From assembly GCA_022072055.1 (NCBI GenBank), contig JAJVIK010000001.1, positions 62,001 to 126,000 on the forward strand: a stretch of DNA of 64,000 nucleotides, in the 5' to 3' direction. Below the pieces are notes generated by a model. That model was not told the DNA's origin and made no database searches. It saw nothing but the letters and a program-made list of their open reading frames with translations. Position 1 is the first letter of the stretch, and each line of letters starts with the position of its first letter. This stretch comes from a bacterium (GTDB lineage: Bacteria; Hinthialibacterota; Hinthialibacteria; OLB16). The position numbers and the translations under genes are program-made. Positions 10,101-19,468 of this stretch are shown here, one piece after another.

Positions 10101-11736
10101 CAAAATAGGCATAGCCATTGTTGGAGTCGATCACAGCGGAATGGAGAATATTCTCCGCGCTGTCCAATGTCACCGCACTCACCCGCGAGGGCGCATTGGT
10201 TCCCGATCCCAGAGACAACTTCACAACCCTTCCGGGGCTTGTATAGGTTCCAAAGTATGCGTACCCCGCAGCGGCATCGATGACCGCACTCCGGAGGTCA
10301 TTCTCTAGACTACTCAGCGTTACTGCCCCCACGCGTGTAGGAGAATTCGTCCCCGAACCTAGTGCAACCTTCACCACGATTGCAGGCCACACGTTAAACG
10401 TCCCGAAATAGGCGTATCCCGCAGCCGCGTCGATCACTGCGCTCCGGAGCTCGTTCTCCCCGCTGTTAAGAGACACCGCCCCAATCCGGGTCGGCGAATT
10501 ACTGCCACTCCCCAACGCCACCTTCGCCACTCGTCCGGGGCTGGTACCCGTCCCGAAGTAAGCGTAGTTGTTGGCGGTATCGATCACCGCACTTGTGAGG
10601 GGGCCCTCCCCGCTGTTCAAGGTTAGCGCGCCCACACGTGTCGGGAGATTGCTGCCGGACCCTAGAGCTACCTTGATGACAATCCCGGCCGCAAAGGTAA
10701 ATGTCCCGAAGTAGGCGTAGCCGTTGGCGGTGTCAATCACCGCGCTTGTAAGATTATTCTCCCCGCTGTTCAATGTTACAGACCCTACACGCGTGGGGGG
10801 ATTATTGCTTGAACCCAATGCGACCTTTACGACAATTCCCGGAGTGGAATTCGTCCCGAAGTAAGCATACCCGGCAGCCGTATCAATCACGGCGCTCGTT
10901 AGATCATTCTCCCCGGTCCCCAAAGTCACTGCTCCGACTCGCATGGGGGGAACGCTTTCCGAACCTAAGGCTATTTTTATGACGATCCCCGGGCTCGTAT
11001 ACGTCCCGAAATAGGCGTATCCCGCAGCCGTGTCGATCACCGCGCTGCGCAGTCCCTGCTCGTTTGCTCCGAAGGTATAGGTCTTTCCAACTCGCTGAAT
11101 CGAGTCGGAAGGATACACCGTACTCCCCACACTGCTGTTCCCTGCCGCGGGGTCGGAGAAGGATAGCGAGCGGTCGGTGAACTTGTGGCCCTCCTTGTCG
11201 GTGACACGCAGGGTGATGGCGTAAACCTTTTCCGCCAGGTCATGCGCGGTCCATTCGGCGCTGTACATGCCCAGAGTGCCCAGGGCGTTCACTCCGCCCG
11301 TGTTCAACGGCGCGGGCTTCAATTCAACCGTTTCGATTCCGCCCAAGTCGGCCTCCACTTTCGCCACACCCGCTAGCGCCTTCACAATCACGGACAGCGA
11401 AAACTTCTCGCCGTTCTTCACCGAGGGCGAAGAGAGCGTCGGGATGATGTGGATTCTGCCATCGCCGTGGCCGATGACCGCGCCCGCGCTCTGATTTGAA
11501 CCTGGCACGGAATCCACCGGCGCAAGGGCCACGACATTCGCGGCCGCAAAGCGCGCGCTCAGGTCATTTGCGGGGCAGTCGATGGCCTCCACCGCAGCGA
11601 CCCAAGCCACGAGGAAGAGGACCGGCGCGATGGGAAACAGCCAACGTGCTCGGATGACCGAGGCTGAGCATGGAGTGATTGGGACCTGGTTGAATCGGGA
11701 GGTGATGGAGCGGTGATGGGAGCGGGCGAACGCCAT
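7135..11736 (-). CDS. Giant secreted protein: 14 propeller-blade repeats, jelly-roll, three PKD domains, Thr/Pro stalk
   Basis: This is the tandem paralogue of the downstream giant gene. The ATG at 11736 has a strong AGGAGG site. An atypically long N-terminus leads to a hydrophobic signal core ([19 protein letters not shown]). The Ig-like domain ([16 protein letters not shown]) is nearly identical to its neighbour's. Fourteen blades follow (about residues 215-920), then the jelly-roll module, a first Thr/Pro linker (about 1050-1110), three PKD domains (about 1112-1395), a second Thr/Pro stalk and the C-terminus [10 protein letters not shown]. Blade 7 carries the unusual linker DLPRRHSAI and blade 14 ends in LDLESIY; both occur at the same blade numbers in the neighbour. 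It looks like the shorter two-propeller version of the same surface protein. Function unknown. Confidence 0.85.
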   Translation of the reverse strand: MAFARSHHRSITSRFNQVPITPCSASVIRARWLFPIAPVLFLVAWVAAVEAIDCPANDLSARFAAANVVALAPVDSVPGSNQSAGAVIGHGDGRIHIIPTLSSPSVKNGEKFSLSVIVKALAGVAKVEADLGGIETVELKPAPLNTGGVNALGTLGMYSAEWTAHDLAEKVYAITLRVTDKEGHKFTDRSLSFSDPAAGNSSVGSTVYPSDSIQRVGKTYTFGANEQGLRSAVIDTAAGYAYFGTYTSPGIVIKIALGSESVPPMRVGAVTLGTGENDLTSAVIDTAAGYAYFGTNSTPGIVVKVALGSSNNPPTRVGSVTLNSGENNLTSAVIDTANGYAYFGTFTFAAGIVIKVALGSGSNLPTRVGALTLNSGEGPLTSAVIDTANNYAYFGTGTSPGRVAKVALGSGSNSPTRIGAVSLNSGENELRSAVIDAAAGYAYFGTFNVWPAIVVKVALGSGTNSPTRVGAVTLSSLENDLRSAVIDAAAGYAYFGTYTSPGRVVKLSLGSGTNAPSRVSAVTLDSAENILHSAVIDSNNGYAYFGTYTNPGQVVKVSLGQSDLPRRHSAITGDSGEDHFSLNAAIDTVNGYGYFLNNTGSPGKIIKVDLGNGNEAPARVGSIALDSGENNPTCISRDTTTGYAYIGTDTIPGRVIKVDTHPSRTFQRVGALTLNSGENYLKRSVIDSSAGYAYFTTGTAPGRVVKVALGSGSNPPTRVGAVTLNSGENNPYSAVIDPSGGYAYFGTFFASPGKIVKVALNGGSAPTRVGAITLNSGEEEFAAAVIDTAAGYAYFGTATFPGKVVKIETNPSGTFQRIGTLTLDSGEDSLGGAMIDPAEGVAYFTTITSPAKVVKVKLGTGSALPTRVGALTLESGENEVYSTIIDTANAYGYCGTHTAPGRVIKLDLESIYFTSQQNYVKATSMTMPESGVLTDVRFYSHTNAGNLRLAIYDKDEPMNLLWQSGSIANTANGAWLTELISNGTPSSLFLSAGDYWLAYQTDSTQSVPSYTEGSYGEGFYFGQPFAAFPSTLSLAASRFSSEMWSEYITYDYPATPTATVTPTATNTVTPTVTPTSTVTQTPTVTTTLTPTVTSTPTHANQPPVAQPGGPYRPCSNDTAFVLNGSASYDPDAAFGDAIVAWDWDLNGDGTNDASGEIVSVDLTALGLAPQTYSLRLRVQDSYGATSQGFTTLTVYNCVVTANFNMSPNPAACGQQITFDGRTTSHGRPDRVITSYAWNFGDGDVAWGSIANHAYSAYGSYDAVLTVTDNSVPPLVDSVTHTVLTNQGNIAPTASAGGPYYTTIGNGRTLNGQGSSDPNVGCGDSIVAWTWNVGESISLSGSSPTLTAAQIDGLGIGTFAVTLLVTDEFGSTDSESTTLTISIPTATRTPSPTITRTPTITRTPTPTLTQIPTVTRTQTPTVTATPTITRTPSATSTHTPVPSHTPTITRTPTRTVTQTPSATPSPSITATPSNTVTNTPTVTPTVTSTVTLTPTATVTETVTATPTATETETPPETPTPTEEDPLAVEDWEFY
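7435..7554. repeat. 120-bp block identical to 1165-1284
   Basis: This is the second copy of the identical stalk-coding block. The two stalks encode long runs of ACN-CCN-type codons with Gln, Arg and Val, so low complexity helps pairing. The length of exact identity still suggests recent sequence exchange. Confidence 0.8.
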
Positions 11737-11827
11737 TGGAGGACCTCCTAACCGGATGCTGCAAGGAATATCCGAAATGCCACTCCCCGTCTGTCCTCTC
11801 TCCTATGATTCTCATGTCGTTTTTTTT

Positions 11828-12589
11828 CTACACCCGCGCGGCTTGAAGTTGGGGGTCATGCAATCGGATCTCACGGCCGGTTGGGTTCCCCGAGGCGTAC
11901 AGCGCCAGGTCCACATTGCCCTTGAGGCTCAGCTTCTCGAGGATCCGGCGGCGGTAGGTGCTCACCGTGGTCACGCTCAGGCAGAGCTCCTCCGCGATCT
12001 CCGCTTGGCGTTTGCCCAAGGTAATCCCCCTGAAAACCTGGTATTCCCGTTCCGAAAGGGTGTCGATCGGGGTCGCGCGGGTGACCGATTCCCGGAGGGC
12101 CAACGCCTCCGCCACAGTCTCATGAAGATAGCGCCCACCGGATAGCAGCCGCTCGACCGCGGTTCGGAGTTCCCCCGGCTCGCCGTTGCTGGGAAACACC
12201 CCGCCTGCCCCCGCGCGAAGCGCCCAGACCCCATCCAACACGAACTTTGTGTCGAAAAGAAACATCAGACCTCTGCTGGGACACTCCCGGTGAATTCGCT
12301 CGATACACCCCAGCGGACTGCAGTTGGGGCAGCTGGAGTCCAGGATGAGACAGGCCCAGTCCGTCTCGCTGACCTGCTTGAGGGCGCAAGGTCGAAGGGG
12401 ACCCTTTCCGTTGGCGTGGAAGGATGGGATGCCTTCGAGCGCTGCCTGGACCCCCAGCGCGAGCAGCGGGGACCCTACCGCGATGGCCACGCGGGAAGGT
12501 GGCGCGGGACGGCTAGGGGAACCGGCCTGGGAAACCTGCGGCATTCCAGCGCCGTTTGAGGAATAGTGAATATGAAGGGGTGTTCGCAT
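11828..12589 (-). CDS. LuxR/NarL-type DNA-binding regulator with a degenerate receiver domain
   Basis: The C-terminal part (about residues 170-235) is a LuxR-type helix-turn-helix: LSEREYQVFRGITLGKRQAE, then IAEELCLSVTTVSTYRRRI. The N-terminal part (about 33-150) has the fold order of a NarL/FixJ receiver (SPLLALGVQAAL, CLILDSS, AGAGGVFPSNGE). However, the acidic pair normally after the first strand is replaced by VG, and the conserved lysine near the end is Ser. The likely phospho-acceptor Asp (LILD) remains. Phosphorylation-independent or altered control is therefore plausible. It diverges from the ECF sigma gene with 124 bp between them, so the two could share regulation. It also lies just upstream of the giant protein genes on the same strand and could control them (inference). 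Confidence 0.8.
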   Translation of the reverse strand: MRTPLHIHYSSNGAGMPQVSQAGSPSRPAPPSRVAIAVGSPLLALGVQAALEGIPSFHANGKGPLRPCALKQVSETDWACLILDSSCPNCSPLGCIERIHRECPSRGLMFLFDTKFVLDGVWALRAGAGGVFPSNGEPGELRTAVERLLSGGRYLHETVAEALALRESVTRATPIDTLSEREYQVFRGITLGKRQAEIAEELCLSVTTVSTYRRRILEKLSLKGNVDLALYASGNPTGREIRLHDPQLQAARV

Positions 12590-12713
12590 GGGCTCTACTT
12601 CGCCTCCATGTGAGCGGTCTTGATTAGGGGTACGAACCGCGCGGGAGGGATTGCTACATGAAAATTGCAGATTTTGCTTGGCGGGGGAAAGACGGGTATT
12701 CCCTATCCCCTGA

Positions 12714-13445
12714 ATGCATCAATCCGCCTCACTTCCAGAGTCTCGGAAGCTTGACCCGCCCGGATTGAACGTTTCAGCGGCCTCTGGAACAATCGCGGAG
12801 ATCATGCCGGAACTCCCATCCAATCCCCCTCCATCGGATGAGTGGCTCCGTGAACAACTCCTCCAGTCCCCAGAGGAGGGGTGGAGCCAGTTTTGGAGGG
12901 TCCATGGCCCCTTCGTCGAACGAATTGTGGGTCGATTCCAACTCCGCAAGGAGGACCGTGAGGAGGTCCTTCAAGAAGTCTCCCACGCCCTGGTCAAGGA
13001 GAATTTCAAGGTGCTCCGCGAGTGGAACCCGGAGCGCTGCTCCCTTCGCGGATTCCTTTCGGTGATCGTGGCCCGGAACGTGATCAGCTTCTTCCGCTCG
13101 GGCTTTCATTCCTATAACGCCCGCAAGTCTTCGTTGCCGAGCGAGGGGGTCTCCCCCGAGGGGTTCTCGCTCTTGCTGGAGGATTCGGCCAACACCCCGG
13201 CGGAACGTTTGCACCGCATCGAGCTGGTTCGCTCGCTGCTCAAACTTCTGGACGACTGGGTCGCGCAACACCAAATCAGCGCCACGGATCGAATGCTGGT
13301 CCTGCTTCGCTTGCGTGGAATGACTTTCACCCAGATCTCCAACGCGCTCGGGATCTCGCGCAGTTCGGCCACGGTCCGGTTCACACGGATCAAGCCGTTC
13401 CTGAAAAGGCGTTTCGAGGAAGAGGGGTTCTCTCCCCAGGATTAG
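12714..13445 (+). CDS. ECF-type RNA polymerase sigma factor
   Basis: Region 2 is visible at about residues 60-128 (FVERIVGRFQLRKEDREEVL and LRGFLSVIVARNVISFFRS). A region 4 helix-turn-helix follows at about 190-235 (LLRLRGMTFTQISNALGISR). Length and domain order fit an extracytoplasmic-function sigma factor. The ORF start at 12714 has no clear ribosome site. The ATG at 12804 (MPELPSN) gives a 213-residue protein nearer the usual size and is a reasonable alternative. No anti-sigma gene is adjacent. The gene converges on the CHAT-kinase gene with only 8 bp between stop codons. Such sigma factors in kinase-rich bacteria are often controlled by neighbouring Ser/Thr kinases, which is an inference here. 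Confidence 0.88.
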   Translation: MHQSASLPESRKLDPPGLNVSAASGTIAEIMPELPSNPPPSDEWLREQLLQSPEEGWSQFWRVHGPFVERIVGRFQLRKEDREEVLQEVSHALVKENFKVLREWNPERCSLRGFLSVIVARNVISFFRSGFHSYNARKSSLPSEGVSPEGFSLLLEDSANTPAERLHRIELVRSLLKLLDDWVAQHQISATDRMLVLLRLRGMTFTQISNALGISRSSATVRFTRIKPFLKRRFEEEGFSPQD

Positions 13446-13453
13446 TTCCGAGG

Positions 13454-16400
13454 TCACTCCAGGCCGACAAGGCGCACCCCTTGGGCCTCCCATTCGGCGA
13501 GCACCGCCACATCACGTTTCGCCATCGGGGTGGAATGGATGTCGACCTCAAGCGGTTTGAGAGGATTTCCTCCAACCAGGGGCGACAGATCGGAGACCTG
13601 GGTCCCGTGAAGGTTGACTCTCCGGAGGTTCCGGAGGTTTCGGAGTGGGGAAACATCCTTGACCGGGTTGTCCTGAAGCGAGAGTTCACGGAGGGCTTGC
13701 AGCGGGGCGAGCGCCGAGAGATCTTCAATTCCCGTCCGGTCCAGATCCAGCCAGTTCAGGTTCTCCAAGGCCGCCAGGGTTTCCCGGTCCGGGGCGGGAG
13801 AGTCCATCAGGCTGAGGCGCTCCAACTCCCGGAGGTTGCGGAGGGGGCGGATGTCCGCCACCCGGTTTATGCCGAGGATCAGCCTTTTGAGGTGGACCAG
13901 GGTCGCCAACGGCCCGATATCCGAAAAGCCGCAATTCGCCAGGTTCAATCCGCGGAGATGGGTCAGTTCGGAGAGCGGCGCAAGGTCACGCACCGGATTC
14001 GAGGACAATTCAAGGACAACGAGATTTGACAGTTCCGAGAGGGGGTCGAGATCCTCAATCAGGTTGCCGTCGAGGTGCAGATGCTCAAGTTCGGTCAGAC
14101 CCGCAAGCGCGGAAACGTCTCTGATCCCGGCCCGGTTGGCGAGCAGGTGCGCGAGCTGCTTGAGGTTCCGCAGGGGTCCGAGGGACTCCACCTCGCAGCC
14201 TTCGAGGCCAAGGTGCAAGAGGCCGGACATTCTCGCGAGCGGAGATAGGTCGCGAACGTTGGTCTTGCTCAGGGTCAGGGAGGTCAGACCCTCGAGGCTC
14301 GCAAGGGTTTCCGGGGCGAGGAGGCTGGAGCGAGTGAGGTCAAGTCGAGTCAGCAGCGGCAGCCGCGCGAGCGGAGTCAGATTCCCGAGCGTGGAATCCA
14401 GGATGCAAAGGTCCGCGAGGTTCGGAAAGCACGAGAGTTGATCCAAGGGAGGGCCATTCGCCGCGGCAAGCCTGAGTCTCGACACGCGCTCAAGGTCCGA
14501 GGGAAGAAGCGGGCCATCTTGAATCTCCAAGATCGCGCGCGCTGCTTGCTCCCAGATCGGGTCCAGACCCGCCGGAACGGGCGGAGGGCTGCATTCTTCA
14601 GCGGTTCGGCGCTTGAGCTTCCAAAAGGACCGCTTGTATTCCTCTATCCGCGCCTCAGGAGAGGACCCGGCCGAGCTCGCATAGGCCGTGTTCAGCCAGG
14701 GGAAGGCAGGCCACAGACGAATCGTGCGGTCGATGCTCCCGCTTACGAGCGCGGGCGCGCTCGGCGAATAAGACAGGCAAGTCGCCGGCCTTGAGTGTCC
14801 CCTCAGGGTCAGCAGCTCCCGGCCCGTGGAGGCTTCCCAGACCTTACAGGTGGTGTCCTCCGAGGCGGTGAACAACCGGCTCCCATCGGGCGAATAGCAG
14901 ATCTGGTGAATGTACGCGTTGTGCCCCAAGAGTTTGAAAAGGGTCCGCCCGCCGTCGCGGTCCCAGACACGCCCGGTTTCATCATCGCTTCCACTGGCGA
15001 GCCTTTCCCCGTCGGGGCTGAAGGCCACGCTCTTGACCGCGTCCGTGTGTCCTTCAAGAGTCCTGAGGAGGGTTCCCTCGCGCGCATCCCAGACTCGGAC
15101 CAGGTTCTCACGGTCCCCGGTGGCCAAGAGAGCGCTATCGGGAGACCAAGCCACCCCGCACACCTCTTCTTGAGAAGCGCGCCAGTCTCTTTCAACGGTC
15201 CCGTCGGGCAGGCTCCAAATAACCACTCTTCCGTCGCGGTCTCCGGTCGCGAAATGCTTTCCATCCGGAGCGTAAGCGAAGCCCTTGGCCTCATTCAGGG
15301 GACCTCCCACGATTCGCGCAACCTGGTTTGATCCGCCGCGCCAAATGGCAACGGAGTCCCCATCCGTCACGGCCAGGACTCTGCCATCCGGCGAAAACTG
15401 TCCTCCATTCGCCCCGGTCAGGTGGCCCAAACGAGGCTCGGTGTTCTCCCAGGTTCCCAGCCAAAGCCCACGCACGAGGGGATCGGCATGCCCTCCCCCA
15501 ACGACCCAATCCTCCTTGGGGTTGGCGGCCACGAAGTGGACCTCGTCGGTTTGACGAAGGACGGGAGAAGGCTGAAAGTTCGGGGAGACATCCCAAAGCC
15601 TGCAAGAGCCGTCATCCCCTCCGCTGGCCAGGAGGTTTCCATCGGGGCTGAACGCCACGGCGCGAACCGAGTTCACGTGACCTTCAAGCAGACGCTCCTC
15701 CAGGCCGGTTTCCAGGTCCCACAGCCTGATGATTCCCTCAAGGGAGGGAGCGGCGATTCGCTTTCCATCCGGGGAGAACGCCACGGACCAAACCTGTCGT
15801 TTGTGGCCCTCCAGGGTCTTTACCAGCGCTTCATGCCTCCAGTCCCAGACGCGAACCACCCGATCTTGGTTCCCTGTGGCAATCAGGCGGCCATCGGGAC
15901 TGAACTCCAAGGCATAGATGTCCTGGCGGGGATTGGGCATGGTGTGAAGGAGCTCTCCAGTGGTGGCATCCCACACCCGCAGCGAGCAATCGCAGTCCCC
16001 CGGTTGCCCTCCACCGGTGGCCAGGACTGTTCCGTCCGGACTGAAGCCCACGGCATACACAATGTCCTGAGGGAGCCGCACCACGGTCAAAAGCTCTCCC
16101 GAGCTCACATCCCAGACCGAGGCGCTGGAGTTGGTCTGGCCCGCCACAATCCGGCTCCCATCGGAGCTGAAACGGAGCGCTCGAAACTCACCGCGGATGC
16201 GTGTGAATCTTCGAATCATTCGCCCTTCGGAGAGGCTCCAAAGTCGGATGGTCCCATCCTCCCCTCCAGCCGCCACCAGCTCCCCGGAGGGGCTGATTGC
16301 CAAGCCATGGACAGGCCCCCGACACCCTTCAAGACGCGCGACTTCCGCCCCGCTCAGGATGTCCCACGCCCGGACTGTCCCCTCCATGTCTCCGGTAAAC

Positions 16401-19315
16401 ACCCAGTTCCCCTTCGGATGAAAGGCAACCGCGCGGACCGCGCCCGGGCTAACTCTCAGGGTCATGAGGTCCTGATTGCATAGGAAGAGAAGTCGCCCCC
16501 ACTCCCAGTTTCTGAGGATGGGGGGCGCGCTCATCAGGAATTCGAGCGCCGGACCGAAGCGGCGGTCCTCAACCGCGCGCTCGGCCAGCTTGATGGTGGA
16601 GACATAAAGCTCCTCCTCCGCCTGTGCGCGCGCCGCCCGCGCCTCGATGACCGCCCGACGCTCCCGGACCAATCCGTAACCCAAGGCCACGGTCAGCAGG
16701 CAAACGCCAAGGAATATGAGGGATAGGAACACCAAGGCGCGCCTGTGTCTTTCTCGTTTGCGGTGAGCCTCTTCCATCGCGAGCCAGCTCGCGCGGCGCT
16801 CCTCCACGGACCTGAGACTCCTCGCAAGCTCCCCGGCGCTTGAGAAACGCTCCTGGGGATCTCCCGCGAGACACCGCTCCAGGTCCTTCCGCAGGATCGG
16901 ATCCTCGATGTCCGAGCGCCAATCGGCGGTCAGGGGACGCCTGAAATCCCCAATGAGCAGTTGATAAAGCACAACACCCAAGGAGTAGATGTCCGAACGG
17001 ATGGAGGAGGCCCTTCCGACGAGCAACTCGGGCGCCATGTAGAGGCGGCTCCCGGTGTGAGAAACGAATTCCGTCGGAGTGAAGGTCTGAGTGAACCCCC
17101 CGAGCGGAGAGTCCGGGAGAATCTGTGGGTCGATGACTTGGCCGATTCCGAAATCACCGAGTTTGACTCGGAGGTTCTTCAGTTCGGCCAGGCTCCCCAC
17201 AAGGAGAATGTTGGAGGGTTTGACATCGCGGTGAATCACCCCGGCGTCATGCGCCACCTGGAGTGCATCCGCCACCTTGGCCACAATCTCAAGGCGCGAC
17301 TGCTGGGGATGGGCAAGCGGGTCGCCCTCGACAAAATAATGTTCCAAATCGCTCCCGGGGACATCCTCCATGACAATGTAGTAAGGGGGGTGGTCGAGGA
17401 AGATGTCGTACAGGCGGACAATATTGGGGTGGTCTCCGACCGCCTCGCGCAGGAGCCGGAAGAGGGAGATCTCACGTTTAAGGGAGCGGACACGCTCCTC
17501 CCGGAAACAGAACTTGAAGACCCGTTGCTCCCCAATCTCCTTGCGTCTTGCCCGCCAGACCTCCCCGAATCCTCCCTCTCCGAGCTTTTCGACGAGCACC
17601 CAAGCGGGAGAGGTGGGGACCTCCTGATCCAGGGCGGGCCGCCACCCGAGAACCGGCTCCTGATCCCGAGAGACATGCCGGTACGCAAACTCCAAGTCCG
17701 GAGGGGGTGAAAGGGCGGCCCACCCAATCTCCCCCACTTCACAGACATCCACTGTCTGATCCAGGTCCGCGAACTTGTACGCGCCATGGTCGAGCCAAGC
17801 CACGGAGCAATCGGGCGCGATTTCACTCCCACGGAGCACGGCGCGCGCATCATCGAAGGTGGGGCGCGAGATCAGGATCTGGCGATCTGTCGCAAGCGAT
17901 AGGAGGCTTCTCCCGACTTCGAGCGGATACCCTTCGACGGACTCAAGGGCGCCGCCGCGCAAGGTTCGAACGGTTGTGATCTCTCCAGAGTGAACGGCGA
18001 CGCGCGGGGCCGACCGGGAGTCCCCCAGCGGGTCTTCGGAGCGAATCTTCCACTGCAACATGAGCGCGAATCGGACGGCATCCGAAGCGCGTGGCAGGAT
18101 GGCCAGGAACGTCCGGTCTTCCACCTTGAGGGTCTCCGCCCCCGAAAAGGAGCTCAGGAGGCTTTCGGCTTCTTTCGACGGAAACGGGGAGGGGTGAGAG
18201 GCGGAATTGCGTGGCGGCTCCGAGGAGAGGAGCACGAGGGCCTTGGTTTCCGTCCTGATTGTCCCGCCCGAGGGCAACCCGGTCGCCGGGTTCCCAAACA
18301 GAACATACTGCGCCCAGGAGAAGTCCGCCGCTCCCAAGGAGGCGCGTGTTTCCAACCTCGCGGAGCGGAGAGCGGATCCCACGGAGGCGCCCTCAAGCAG
18401 CGCTCGATAAAAGGCCCTGGCCATGAAGGTTGCCGCGTCATCTCGGACCTCTCGCCAGGCTCCGATGTAGTGGCTTGTCCCGGCGCTCAAAAAAGTCTCG
18501 GCCATTCCCCGAAAACCTTCGTCTAGAAGGCGGGGGCCGGCTTGGTCCGCGCCATGACAGGCATTGTTGAACACCAGTAGGGGGCCGGGGTCATTGCCAA
18601 GGGCTTTCTTGACCCAATCGGGGTCGAGGACCCCATCCTGGAGTTCCCATCCTCCTGTTCGACCGGTTGGGGCTGAGGTGTGACCGGAATAGTGGACCAG
18701 ATCGGCACGCGGGAGAGACTCGACCAGGTCTGGTTTTGAAACGCGCCCATTCAAAAGCAACAGTGCAATATGGATATTGTTTTCCAATAATGCGCAAAGG
18801 TTTGCCCCCTCGCGCGCCGCCCCGGCCAGATTCCCGGCGGGATCGGAGACCAGGAGAAAGGCAAGATGTGAATTCCGCGGCTCCCGAATGCGGCCGGAGC
18901 GCCATGCGGGGACCACCCTTCCCACGGCATAACGGCAGCCGAGGAAATCCACTCCGTCATGAAGCAATTCCCAGGGGAATTGGAGCCACCGTGGCTCCAA
19001 CTCAAGCGAAAGAAATTCGCCCGGGTGGCAATGCAACTCGCGTTGAATCTCGGATGGGAAGACTGACTGAAAGCCATGCCGCGTCAAACTCTCGATGGAT
19101 TCGGATCCGTTCCGAGATTGACCCCAGAGCGTGGTGTCGCCGATGGCCTCCCGCAATTGAGCGCCGAGATCCGCGATCCCCTCCTCGTTCAGCGCCGAGA
19201 CTCCCGCGGCGAGGCTTTCCGAACGCGGAGACAGGAGCCGGAATTCCACGCCGTCCGCGGTCTTGGTGACACGCAGGGTGAGGGGGGCGTCAGGAATCCC
19301 GCTCGGGTTTGTCAT
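13454..19315 (-). CDS. CHAT protease - cyclase-like - Ser/Thr kinase - TM - 14 WD40 - SDS22-type LRR fusion protein
   Basis: The ORF opens with a TTG at 19363; I prefer the in-frame ATG at 19315. Residues below use the longer numbering. A CHAT caspase-like domain lies at about 100-362 with the His/Cys pair in YSGHT (H228) and FNNACHG (C269). A class III cyclase-like module is at about 370-545 (APRVAVHSGEI, YPLEVGRSLLSLA). A complete protein kinase spans about 588-855: GEGGFGEV, lysine 617, HRDVKPSN at 711 and DFG at 737. One membrane helix lies at about 876-898. Fourteen WD40 repeats (about 968-1560) suggest two seven-bladed propellers. About a dozen leucine-rich repeats (IRDVSALAGLTELEHLHL type) end the protein. 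The layout suggests periplasmic sensing coupled to a cytoplasmic kinase and protease. Function is inferred from domains only. Confidence 0.9.
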   Translation of the reverse strand: MTNPSGIPDAPLTLRVTKTADGVEFRLLSPRSESLAAGVSALNEEGIADLGAQLREAIGDTTLWGQSRNGSESIESLTRHGFQSVFPSEIQRELHCHPGEFLSLELEPRWLQFPWELLHDGVDFLGCRYAVGRVVPAWRSGRIREPRNSHLAFLLVSDPAGNLAGAAREGANLCALLENNIHIALLLLNGRVSKPDLVESLPRADLVHYSGHTSAPTGRTGGWELQDGVLDPDWVKKALGNDPGPLLVFNNACHGADQAGPRLLDEGFRGMAETFLSAGTSHYIGAWREVRDDAATFMARAFYRALLEGASVGSALRSARLETRASLGAADFSWAQYVLFGNPATGLPSGGTIRTETKALVLLSSEPPRNSASHPSPFPSKEAESLLSSFSGAETLKVEDRTFLAILPRASDAVRFALMLQWKIRSEDPLGDSRSAPRVAVHSGEITTVRTLRGGALESVEGYPLEVGRSLLSLATDRQILISRPTFDDARAVLRGSEIAPDCSVAWLDHGAYKFADLDQTVDVCEVGEIGWAALSPPPDLEFAYRHVSRDQEPVLGWRPALDQEVPTSPAWVLVEKLGEGGFGEVWRARRKEIGEQRVFKFCFREERVRSLKREISLFRLLREAVGDHPNIVRLYDIFLDHPPYYIVMEDVPGSDLEHYFVEGDPLAHPQQSRLEIVAKVADALQVAHDAGVIHRDVKPSNILLVGSLAELKNLRVKLGDFGIGQVIDPQILPDSPLGGFTQTFTPTEFVSHTGSRLYMAPELLVGRASSIRSDIYSLGVVLYQLLIGDFRRPLTADWRSDIEDPILRKDLERCLAGDPQERFSSAGELARSLRSVEERRASWLAMEEAHRKRERHRRALVFLSLIFLGVCLLTVALGYGLVRERRAVIEARAARAQAEEELYVSTIKLAERAVEDRRFGPALEFLMSAPPILRNWEWGRLLFLCNQDLMTLRVSPGAVRAVAFHPKGNWVFTGDMEGTVRAWDILSGAEVARLEGCRGPVHGLAISPSGELVAAGGEDGTIRLWSLSEGRMIRRFTRIRGEFRALRFSSDGSRIVAGQTNSSASVWDVSSGELLTVVRLPQDIVYAVGFSPDGTVLATGGGQPGDCDCSLRVWDATTGELLHTMPNPRQDIYALEFSPDGRLIATGNQDRVVRVWDWRHEALVKTLEGHKRQVWSVAFSPDGKRIAAPSLEGIIRLWDLETGLEERLLEGHVNSVRAVAFSPDGNLLASGGDDGSCRLWDVSPNFQPSPVLRQTDEVHFVAANPKEDWVVGGGHADPLVRGLWLGTWENTEPRLGHLTGANGGQFSPDGRVLAVTDGDSVAIWRGGSNQVARIVGGPLNEAKGFAYAPDGKHFATGDRDGRVVIWSLPDGTVERDWRASQEEVCGVAWSPDSALLATGDRENLVRVWDAREGTLLRTLEGHTDAVKSVAFSPDGERLASGSDDETGRVWDRDGGRTLFKLLGHNAYIHQICYSPDGSRLFTASEDTTCKVWEASTGRELLTLRGHSRPATCLSYSPSAPALVSGSIDRTIRLWPAFPWLNTAYASSAGSSPEARIEEYKRSFWKLKRRTAEECSPPPVPAGLDPIWEQAARAILEIQDGPLLPSDLERVSRLRLAAANGPPLDQLSCFPNLADLCILDSTLGNLTPLARLPLLTRLDLTRSSLLAPETLASLEGLTSLTLSKTNVRDLSPLARMSGLLHLGLEGCEVESLGPLRNLKQLAHLLANRAGIRDVSALAGLTELEHLHLDGNLIEDLDPLSELSNLVVLELSSNPVRDLAPLSELTHLRGLNLANCGFSDIGPLATLVHLKRLILGINRVADIRPLRNLRELERLSLMDSPAPDRETLAALENLNWLDLDRTGIEDLSALAPLQALRELSLQDNPVKDVSPLRNLRNLRRVNLHGTQVSDLSPLVGGNPLKPLEVDIHSTPMAKRDVAVLAEWEAQGVRLVGLE

Positions 19316-19468
19316 GATTCTTGACGAGGACCGACTCTTTGTAGTGCCGGACGTCACCGACAAGCATCGGGGGCGCCCCAGCTTTGACCGATGGGGGAAT
19401 TGTACAACAGTTGGATTAAATCGCTAGTCGGAAAACCGCGGTCTCCGAAAAAAATGGGGAACTCAAGT

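Noticed and set aside
985-11736. Tandem-repeat DNA that might be read as a CRISPR or satellite array
   Set aside because: Repeat units are about 150 bp, keep a reading frame, and vary at the protein level as propeller blades. No spacers or cas genes are present.
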